NCBI GenBank assembly: GCA_002350525.1
Contig: DEFA01000007.1
Coordinates: 18,649-35,782 of the forward strand
Length of the DNA stretch: 17,134 bases
Origin: Lachnospiraceae bacterium UBA2864
GTDB taxonomy: Bacteria > Bacillota > Clostridia > Lachnospirales > Lachnospiraceae
Direction of reading: 5' to 3'
Shown: positions 6,771 to 13,122 of the stretch, in pieces
How the letters are laid out: each line of letters starts with the position of its first letter
How positions within the stretch are numbered: the first letter of the stretch is position 1
Notes under the pieces: model-generated
Databases searched by the model: none
Seen by the model: the letters and a program-made list of their open reading frames with translations, nothing else
What the model was told of the DNA's origin: nothing
Program-made: the position numbers and the translations under genes

Positions 6771-7178
6771 CTATTCAACCGAAGGATCTGTAATCGGATC
6801 GGCTTCGATAGCCTCTGCTCCGTCTGCATTTTCATCGGAAGTTGTATCAGCCTCTGCAGCAGTATCTTCTTCGGTTACAGCATCACCTTCTGTAGCCTCT
6901 TCGCTGGTATATGTATTACCGACAAAGTAATCCGAATAGTTATCTACCCAGTACTGGTCAAACCATTCGCCGTAGTGAAGCGATGATATAGTAGCATGCT
7001 CTTCGGCTTTTTTCTTCTCGTACCTATAGATTGCCTTTCCGAGAGGAATACCTATAACTGCACCAAGCAGAAGAGCTATGATGAATACCGTAAAAGCTTT
7101 CTTAAGTTTATTAAGCTTTATCTCCTTTGCTCTGTTCTTCTTTTCCTTCTTATATCTGTCAACCTTTGCCTGACTCAT
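6771..7178 (-). CDS. Small single-pass membrane protein with acidic tail, unknown function
   Basis: I do not recognise a family. The 135 residues show a strongly basic N-terminal cytoplasmic segment (MSQAKVDRYKKEKKNRAKEI, then more Lys), one hydrophobic helix at about 28-47 (FTVFIIALLLGAVIGIPLG), then a region with aromatic residues (about 61-78, including YGEWFDQYW) and a long acidic Glu/Asp/Ala/Thr tail ending ITDPSVE. The charge pattern predicts N-inside, C-outside topology. I chose the ATG at 7176-7178 because AAGGTGG lies 5 bases before it; a longer reading from further upstream would start inside the promoter leader. It lies between smpB and ssrA, all on the same strand, with its own promoter. 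A link to trans-translation is suggested only by position. Confidence 0.72.
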   Translation of the reverse strand: MSQAKVDRYKKEKKNRAKEIKLNKLKKAFTVFIIALLLGAVIGIPLGKAIYRYEKKKAEEHATISSLHYGEWFDQYWVDNYSDYFVGNTYTSEEATEGDAVTEEDTAAEADTTSDENADGAEAIEADPITDPSVE

Positions 7179-7235
7179 GTTTACCACCTTCACAGTTCTA
7201 AGATTTATTATCCTTCCGGATAACCACATCTTGAT

Positions 7236-7264
7236 ATTTTACCTTTAACCGCAATGAAAATCAA
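7236..7264 (-). promoter_or_regulatory. Promoter of the small membrane protein gene (and possibly ssrA)
   Basis: On the minus strand TTGATT (7259-7264) and TAAAAT (7236-7241) are separated by exactly 17 bases. The predicted start near 7229 leaves a 50-base leader containing a 6-bp hairpin, TTATCC/GGATAA (7208-7223). No terminator separates this transcript from ssrA. Confidence 0.65.
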
Positions 7265-7272
7265 TAGGATTC

Positions 7273-7743
7273 TTACTTAAGATTCTTTATCTTGAAATCT
7301 CTTTCGGCTTCTCTCTTCTGATCCTTTTTAGCTATATCAGCTCTCTTATCGTATAGCTTTTTACCTCTGGCGAGCCCGACTTCTATCTTAACATTGCTGT
7401 TATTCCAATATACCTTGAGCGGCATAAGGGTAAGCCCCTTTTCCTTGATCTTTTCGGAAAGCTTCCTGATCTCGTACTTATGCAGAAGGAGTTTTCTTTT
7501 TCGAAGCGGATCTTTGTTGAATATATTTCCCTTTTCATAAGGATTTATATTCATCTTGTATATGAAAACCTCTCCATTCTCAACACCTATATAGGATTCC
7601 TTGATGGAGCAGTTGCCGAGCCTCAGAGACTTAACTTCCGTTCCGAAAAGTTCGATACCCGCTTCATAGGTTTCTTCTATGAAGTAGTCATGATAGGCTT
7701 TCTTGTTGTTTGCTATTAATCTTGTGCCTTTTTCTTTTGCCAT
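7273..7743 (-). CDS. smpB: SsrA-binding protein SmpB
   Basis: SmpB binds the tRNA-like domain of tmRNA and delivers it to stalled ribosomes, its C-terminal tail taking the place of mRNA in the decoding centre. The 156 residues show the family hallmarks: IANNKKAYHDYFIEE (10-24), GTEVKSLR (34-41), LARGKKLYDKR (124-134) and a basic C-terminal tail (about 136-156). The ATG at 7741-7743 was chosen because AAGGA lies 8 bases upstream and the protein then begins MAKEKGTRLI as in other SmpB proteins; an upstream start adding 15 residues lacks support. rnr ends 28 bases upstream on the same strand, so the two are likely cotranscribed. Its RNA partner ssrA is encoded about 500 bases downstream. Confidence 0.98.
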   Translation of the reverse strand: MAKEKGTRLIANNKKAYHDYFIEETYEAGIELFGTEVKSLRLGNCSIKESYIGVENGEVFIYKMNINPYEKGNIFNKDPLRKRKLLLHKYEIRKLSEKIKEKGLTLMPLKVYWNNSNVKIEVGLARGKKLYDKRADIAKKDQKREAERDFKIKNLK

Positions 7744-7771
7744 CGTTATTATCCTTACCGATCTGCCGAGT

Positions 7772-9931
7772 TTACTCAGCAAATTCAAAATCTATCACCC
7801 TGTCGATTTTATCACATTTTACAACTTTTACAACTGCCTTATCGCCGAGTCTGAATCTGCGTCCTGTGGAATTGCCTGTCATTTCCATCTTCTCCTCGTT
7901 ATATACGTAGAAGTCATCATCAAGAGAAGCAACACTAACAGCTCCCTCAATCGTATTTTCCAGTTCTATGAAAATGTACTGCGATGTAAAGCCCGAAACC
8001 ATACCGGCAAAAGTCTCTCCGATATGTTCCGACATATATTCTATCTCTTTAAGTTTCTCAACATCACGTTCCGCTGTTTCGGCTCTTCTTTCCTTAAAGG
8101 AGTTATCTTCTGCCACCTTTGGAAGAAGTTTTGCATAATGCTTTATACGTCTCTCATCAAGCTTACCGTGAAGATTTTCCTTGATGATCCTGTGAATCTG
8201 CAGATCCGGATATCTTCTGATAGGTGATGTAAAGTGGCAGTAGTATTTACATGCAAGTCCAAAATGTCCGAGACATTCGGTACCGTATCTTGCCTGCTGC
8301 ATGCTTCTTAAGGTGAGTCGCGTAACAAGAGCCTCATAAGGCTTACCCTCTATACTCTTTAAGAGCTTCTGGAATTCCTTCGGATGCATTTTGTCTCTGC
8401 TTACCTTGAAATACAACCCGAAATTTCTTATAACCGCACGAAGGCTGTCTACTTTTTCCTCATTCGGTACTTCATGAACTCTGTACTCAAAAGGAAGGTC
8501 TGCCCAGAAATATTCTTCAGCCACAGTCTCGTTGGCAATAAGCATAAAATCCTCAATAATCTTGGTTGCACAGTTTCTCTCATACGGTTTTATCTCAACA
8601 GGTTTGCTGTCTTCATCAACTATGATCTTAGTCTCCGCAACATCAAAATCTATCGAGCCTCTCGCGGCTCTGTTTTCTCTTATCTTTTCCGAAAGTTCGA
8701 GCATGAGGCGGAACATCGGAATAAGCGGCTTATATCTTTCTACTGGAGCATTTTCACGTCCCTCAAGGATAGCAGCCACATCCGTATAATTCATTCTTTC
8801 GTTGACATTTATAACACCTTCGCATATCTCGTGAGATACAACACGGCCTCTCTCGTCTATATCCATTACACATGAAAGTGTCAGTCTGTCCACATCATGA
8901 TTCAGAGAACATATACCATTGGAAAGCTTATGCGGAAGCATAGGGATAACACTGTCTACCAGATAATTACTGGTTCCTCTGTTAAGTGCCTCCTTATCAA
9001 GTGCGGAGTTTTCTTTAACATACTCCGATACATCGGCTATATGAACGCCCAGATGATAGATACCATTCTCATAGGAAAGCGATATGGCATCATCCAGATC
9101 CTTGGCATCCTCTCCGTCTATAGTTACCGTATCAAGATCTCTGAAATCGTGTCTTCCTTCAAGCTGAGAAGGGTCCACTTCTTCAGGGATGGTAAGAAGC
9201 TGTTCTTCTACGGCATCCGGAAATTCAACGGGGATGTTATAGCTCTTAATAACAGAAAGTATATCGGTAGTAGGATCATCCACATGGCCTATCACCTCGG
9301 TAACAACACCTGTAGGTGATTTCTTGCCGGTACCGTAATCCTGAAGCTCAACTATTACAAGACTTCCCGAAACAGCCCCCTTGCTTGCCTTCTCCGGAAT
9401 AAAGATATCATCCGCTATCTTCTTGTTATTCGGAATTACGAAACCATATCCGTCGGATGCCTGATATACACCGATAAGTGTGGTAATACCTCTGTTAAGG
9501 ATTCTGACCACTCTTGCTTCGCTCTTCATATCTCTTGCATAGCTTCGCTTCGTAACCTGGATAAGAACTCTGTCATCATGAAAGGCATTGAGCGAGTCCT
9601 TTGTCGGTATAAAGAAATCATCCGTATATCCCTCAACGCTGACAAAACCGAAACCTCTTCTCGTACTAAGATAAGTTCCGACCAGAACATTATCCGGAGG
9701 GAGCATATATCTGTTATTCTTTGTCTTTACGATGCTGACTTCGTCTTCCATCTCATTTAGAAGGCCGAGAAACTTATCTTCATCCTCATCATCAATATCA
9801 AAAAAGTTTTTGAGCTCTTTAAAGCGGGCAGGTCTGTAGTCCTTCTCCGCCATATGATCCAATATCTTTTCATGCATTTCCTCTCGAAATGCTGTTTCTT
9901 CCTCTGTATATTCAACCTCATTAAATTCCAT
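7772..9931 (-). CDS. rnr: Ribonuclease R (RNB-family exoribonuclease)
   Basis: RNase R is a processive 3'-5' exoribonuclease able to unwind structured RNA; it degrades non-stop mRNAs after tmRNA rescue and takes part in rRNA quality control. With the ATG at 9929-9931 it has 719 residues: an N-terminal helix-turn-helix-like segment (about 12-80), two cold-shock OB domains (about 83-215, with RRGFGFVSV and SDGYGFVIP), the RNB catalytic domain (about 262-590) and an S1 domain (about 635-715). Catalytic aspartates are visible in IDGEDAKDLDDA (271-282: D272, D278, D280, D281), and the HFTSPIRRYPDL motif is intact. It lacks the long Lys-rich C-terminal tail of the E. coli enzyme. An in-frame TTG 15 bases upstream is a weaker start, since GGGGG lies 8 bases before the ATG. 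smpB follows after 28 bases. Confidence 0.96.
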   Translation of the reverse strand: MEFNEVEYTEEETAFREEMHEKILDHMAEKDYRPARFKELKNFFDIDDEDEDKFLGLLNEMEDEVSIVKTKNNRYMLPPDNVLVGTYLSTRRGFGFVSVEGYTDDFFIPTKDSLNAFHDDRVLIQVTKRSYARDMKSEARVVRILNRGITTLIGVYQASDGYGFVIPNNKKIADDIFIPEKASKGAVSGSLVIVELQDYGTGKKSPTGVVTEVIGHVDDPTTDILSVIKSYNIPVEFPDAVEEQLLTIPEEVDPSQLEGRHDFRDLDTVTIDGEDAKDLDDAISLSYENGIYHLGVHIADVSEYVKENSALDKEALNRGTSNYLVDSVIPMLPHKLSNGICSLNHDVDRLTLSCVMDIDERGRVVSHEICEGVINVNERMNYTDVAAILEGRENAPVERYKPLIPMFRLMLELSEKIRENRAARGSIDFDVAETKIIVDEDSKPVEIKPYERNCATKIIEDFMLIANETVAEEYFWADLPFEYRVHEVPNEEKVDSLRAVIRNFGLYFKVSRDKMHPKEFQKLLKSIEGKPYEALVTRLTLRSMQQARYGTECLGHFGLACKYYCHFTSPIRRYPDLQIHRIIKENLHGKLDERRIKHYAKLLPKVAEDNSFKERRAETAERDVEKLKEIEYMSEHIGETFAGMVSGFTSQYIFIELENTIEGAVSVASLDDDFYVYNEEKMEMTGNSTGRRFRLGDKAVVKVVKCDKIDRVIDFEFAE

Positions 9932-9982
9932 AATAAATACCCCCAAAAAACAAAACCGGTTATCTTGTGTCCGCTACTTATA

Positions 9983-10012
9983 ATTATAATACCAAACCGC
10001 TGCAAAAGGCAA
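9983..10012 (-). promoter_or_regulatory. Promoter of rnr-smpB
   Basis: On the minus strand TTGCCT (10007-10012) and a perfect TATAAT (9983-9988) are 18 bases apart. The predicted start is about 45 bases before the rnr ATG. The -35 directly abuts the T-tract of the secG terminator, so rnr starts a new transcript. Confidence 0.65.
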
Positions 10013-10045
10013 AAAAATAAAGGTGCTCTGCATATGCAAAGCACC
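10011..10045 (-). terminator. Intrinsic terminator of secG
   Basis: Arms 10022-10031 and 10036-10045 (outer GGTGCT with AGCACC, one mismatch, then TGC with GCA) form the hairpin. On the minus strand it is followed by TTTATTTTTTT (complement of 10011-10021). It starts 12 bases beyond the secG stop. Confidence 0.85.
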
Positions 10046-10057
10046 CTTTAAATATAC

Positions 10058-10294
10058 TTATCTGAACCACTTTGATCCGAGAACAGCTGCAAGTACTATG
10101 AAAAGAACACCCAAAACAGCTGTCACTCTCTTAATAACAGCTTCCTTGGAATGCTTCTTGTTCTTGCTCCAATATGTATCTACAGTTCCCGAAAGAGCTG
10201 AACCGAATCCCTGATCTTTACCTTCCTGGGAAAGAACAATAATTGTAAGTGCTATTGCTACCAAAACAAATATAATTGTAAGCGCGATCTTCAA
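10058..10294 (-). CDS. secG: Preprotein translocase subunit SecG (TTG start)
   Basis: SecG is the small auxiliary subunit of the SecYEG membrane channel. The 78-residue protein has two hydrophobic helices (about 2-21 and 59-74) around a polar loop with the family-typical segment LSQEGKDQGFGSALSG (21-36), then a Lys-rich stretch and a C-terminal end KWFR. Start choice: GGAGG (complement of 10303-10307) is 8 bases upstream of a TTG at 10292-10294, giving MKIALTIIFV. The ATG right after the GGAGG runs into a stop after three codons, and a TTG further up overlaps the binding site itself. secG sits upstream of rnr as in many Firmicutes but here has its own promoter and terminator. Confidence 0.92.
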   Translation of the reverse strand: MKIALTIIFVLVAIALTIIVLSQEGKDQGFGSALSGTVDTYWSKNKKHSKEAVIKRVTAVLGVLFIVLAAVLGSKWFR

Positions 10295-10350
10295 CTTTTC
10301 ATCCTCCAAACTATACTGCCGAATGCAGCTTCAAAAAATCATACTTGGTT

Positions 10351-10379
10351 ATATTAGCATATCAAAGATACATATGCAA
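10351..10379 (-). promoter_or_regulatory. Promoter of secG
   Basis: On the minus strand TTGCAT (10374-10379) and TAATAT (10351-10356) are 17 bases apart, with an extended -10 TGC. The predicted start is about 50 bases before the secG TTG. No clear terminator for the upstream kinase gene is visible in 10380-10425, so some readthrough into secG is possible. Confidence 0.7.
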
Positions 10380-10425
10380 GTGAAATTTTTATCGTCCTGC
10401 ATTCTTATCCCGGCTATAGCATTCT

Positions 10426-13107
10426 CTACAGTTTCTTATATAACAGTCCGAAGGTTCCCGGACCACAGTTAAGTGCTATTACAGGGGAAGCCTGCTGGAA
10501 TATGATCCTTTCAAATTGAGCCCTCTTCATTATTTCTTCTCTGATGATATCGAGATCCTTCTGTCTCATTCCGACATAAGTTACGAAAAGAAGGCTCTTA
10601 TCTATATTCTGTGTGAATCTGAGTTCAGATTCGATGTACTTCTTCCACGAATCTTCCTGTGTTCCGAAAAATACTTTTCCTACCGAAATCTTACCGTTCT
10701 TCATTCTGAGAACCGGTCTCATCATAATAGCGTTTGACATTACATATATCTTATTATCCACCTGTCCTGCCATAGCAAGGAATTTAAGGCTGCTGACTAC
10801 AAAGCTTGTGGAAAAACTCTTACGTTTACTCTCAAGCCTGTTCTTTATATCCTTTGCATTCCTTCCTTCTCTCACCATACGGCAGGCTTCGAGGACCATA
10901 AGTCCCTGTCCGCTTGAAAGATGTCCCGAATCCACAACGGTAACATTATCGAATGCATCCGATGCCTCCTGTGCTGCAGGGCATCCGCTATCGGTCACAA
11001 GACTCGATATGGATATATGGATTACGTTTTTTGCCTTTGTTAGAAGTCCCGCAAAGAAAGACTCATACTCTTCCACCGAAGGTGAAACATTTTTAGCTAT
11101 ATTTCCGTCTTCTTCGATATAGGAGATCAGTCCCTGAGCTTCTATCTCTTTTCCGTCAGCAAAGATTCCTTCATTTGTTTCAATCTTATGAGGGATAATA
11201 GCTATATTATACTTTTCGATCAGATCAGGTGAAATATCAGCCACACTGTCGGTAGCAATGATCACTTCTTCCTTTCTCTCATGTTCCTTAAGCCATGACA
11301 TACTCTCTTCGACAATCTTATCATCCGAATAAACGGTATGGACTATGGACTTAGGGAGAAGTCTCAGACATTCCCTTTCAAGTGCTTCACCGCTTGTAGG
11401 CTTTACAAGATATCCGTCAAAGCCTTCCGCACTGTACATTTGTTTGTTCTCACTGTCGGCATTTGCCGTAAGAACGACAAACCTTGATGAACGGCTAAGT
11501 CCGCCCACCTGATTCTTGATACTCCTGAAACATTCTATTCCGTCCATTTCCGGCATAAGATGATCCATGAAGATCAGGTTGTATTCCTTTTCAAGGGTAA
11601 GTGAAAGCGCTTCCTCTCCGCTCATGGCAGTATCTATCTGCATTCCCGTATCACGGAGAAGCTTTTTCACAACCATAAGGTTTGCGGCATTATCATCCAC
11701 AACAAGAATTCTTGCGTCAGGAGCATCAAAGCGCTTCTTATATTCCTGATTCCTATCCGATGCCGTTCTCTTATCCGGACTGAATATTCTCTCTCCCGCA
11801 ACAGCATCACTGATTATCTCCTGAGGTATATCAACTACAAAAGAAGATCCCTTGGTATATACACTGTTTACGTTTACAGTTCCCCCCATAAGATCTGTAA
11901 GCTGCTTAACTATCGCAAGTCCGAGTCCCGTTCCCTCGATATATCTGTTTTCTGTCTCATCAACTCTCTTAAAAGCGTTGAAAAGATATGGAATACTCTC
12001 TTTCTTGATACCGATACCCGTATCAGTAACGGTAAAAGTTACATTTCCGTGTGTCCGATCTATTTCGTTATATTGAATGGAAAGCGTTATGGAGCCTTCC
12101 ATAGTATACTTAATCGCATTATTTAAAAGATTTATAAGGATCTGCTTTATACGGACCTCATCGCCGACCAGTTCAACAGGCAGCTTCGGATCCACATCTA
12201 TGTGAAAACTGAGTCCCTTCTCCTTTGTTCTCATCCAGAACATACCGACTATCTCGGATATCATGTCGCCTATGTTATATGGGATATTCGAAAGCTCCAT
12301 CCTGCCCGATTCAAACTTGGACATGTCGAGAATGTCATTTATAAGATGCAGAAGTATCTTACTTGCCGAACGGACATTATTGGCGTCTTCAGCAACTTCT
12401 TCCGAAATATCCTCACGGAGGATCATCTCATTTAATCCTATTATCGTATTGATAGGTGTTCTTATCTCATGACTCATACTGGAGAAGAACTTGTTCTGTG
12501 CTTTGTTCAGTTCATCGATTTCATCTCTCTGCACCTGTGAACGCCTGTAAGCTTCTCGAAGGATCCTGACTTCGAACTCGATCAGGAAGCAGACCAGAAC
12601 GCACACAAGTATTACTGATATGAGTGAATCCTGGAATATCATCTCTTCATCATGCTTACTAATGATCTCGGGATGGTAGTACTGAATAAAATAACACACT
12701 AAAACCATAAATATGTTCGCACCCGAGAGGAACCAGCGCCTCTTACCCGAGATTATCATGCATATAAATACATTACAAAATATAAACCATATCGGAGATC
12801 CACCATTGATACCGCCGCCTGTCACAAAAGTAATCGGCATGACAAGAAAAACCAGAATTATTGCAACCGCGGTTGCACATAACTGGACCTTGTCATAATG
12901 AAATGCAAAGAAAGCAAGAAGTCCGAATACCATAAATGCTATCACCATCGTTACGATGTCTTCGGCACTCTCACCGATCACGATACCGACTATCAAAATG
13001 ATAAACAGCGCCGACATAGCAACAAGCGTAAGCAGTATCAGCATTCTTTCCTGTGCATCCTTCTTCTGATCAAACAGACCGGATACCCATCTTTTAAATC
13101 GTTTCAT
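10426..13107 (-). CDS. Hybrid sensor histidine kinase-receiver fused to a DegV/FakB-like domain
   Basis: The 893-residue membrane kinase carries an unusual output domain. Order: six predicted membrane helices (about 22-44, 51-70, 75-97, 104-120, 126-144, 159-180); HisKA with phospho-accepting H213 in SMSHEIRTP; HATPase_c with N box NLLNNAIKYT (326-335), G1 DTGIGI (362-367) and G2 GTGLGL (392-397); receiver (about 465-585) with acid pair D471/D472, phospho-acceptor D515, T547 and K569; then a complete DegV-like domain (about 614-893) opening with IIATDSVADIS and closing with CGPGTFGLLY. Free-standing DegV/FakB proteins bind a fatty acid and present it to the kinase FakA. Here the fold is probably a ligand-binding or regulatory module attached to a phosphorelay (inference). 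GGAGG lies 5 bases before the ATG and the upstream kinase gene ends 15 bases away, so they form an operon. It has no Hpt domain of its own. Confidence 0.92.
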   Translation of the reverse strand: MKRFKRWVSGLFDQKKDAQERMLILLTLVAMSALFIILIVGIVIGESAEDIVTMVIAFMVFGLLAFFAFHYDKVQLCATAVAIILVFLVMPITFVTGGGINGGSPIWFIFCNVFICMIISGKRRWFLSGANIFMVLVCYFIQYYHPEIISKHDEEMIFQDSLISVILVCVLVCFLIEFEVRILREAYRRSQVQRDEIDELNKAQNKFFSSMSHEIRTPINTIIGLNEMILREDISEEVAEDANNVRSASKILLHLINDILDMSKFESGRMELSNIPYNIGDMISEIVGMFWMRTKEKGLSFHIDVDPKLPVELVGDEVRIKQILINLLNNAIKYTMEGSITLSIQYNEIDRTHGNVTFTVTDTGIGIKKESIPYLFNAFKRVDETENRYIEGTGLGLAIVKQLTDLMGGTVNVNSVYTKGSSFVVDIPQEIISDAVAGERIFSPDKRTASDRNQEYKKRFDAPDARILVVDDNAANLMVVKKLLRDTGMQIDTAMSGEEALSLTLEKEYNLIFMDHLMPEMDGIECFRSIKNQVGGLSRSSRFVVLTANADSENKQMYSAEGFDGYLVKPTSGEALERECLRLLPKSIVHTVYSDDKIVEESMSWLKEHERKEEVIIATDSVADISPDLIEKYNIAIIPHKIETNEGIFADGKEIEAQGLISYIEEDGNIAKNVSPSVEEYESFFAGLLTKAKNVIHISISSLVTDSGCPAAQEASDAFDNVTVVDSGHLSSGQGLMVLEACRMVREGRNAKDIKNRLESKRKSFSTSFVVSSLKFLAMAGQVDNKIYVMSNAIMMRPVLRMKNGKISVGKVFFGTQEDSWKKYIESELRFTQNIDKSLLFVTYVGMRQKDLDIIREEIMKRAQFERIIFQQASPVIALNCGPGTFGLLYKKL

Positions 13108-13122
13108 ATACTCCTCCGCCTA

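Noticed and set aside
7208..7223. TTATCC/GGATAA hairpin as a terminator or riboswitch
   Set aside because: The stem is only 6 bp, no T-tract follows, and the leader is too short for a known riboswitch.
7744..7788. Longer smpB start adding 15 residues
   Set aside because: It would overlap the end of rnr, and the ATG at 7741-7743 has a good AAGGA and gives the standard SmpB N-terminus.
9929..9946. In-frame TTG upstream of the rnr ATG as the true start
   Set aside because: It overlaps the GGGGG ribosome binding site that is well placed for the ATG, and adds five residues with no family support.
10380..10425. Terminator after the DegV-fusion kinase gene
   Set aside because: I found no stem followed by a T-tract in this stretch; only the secG promoter begins at its edge.
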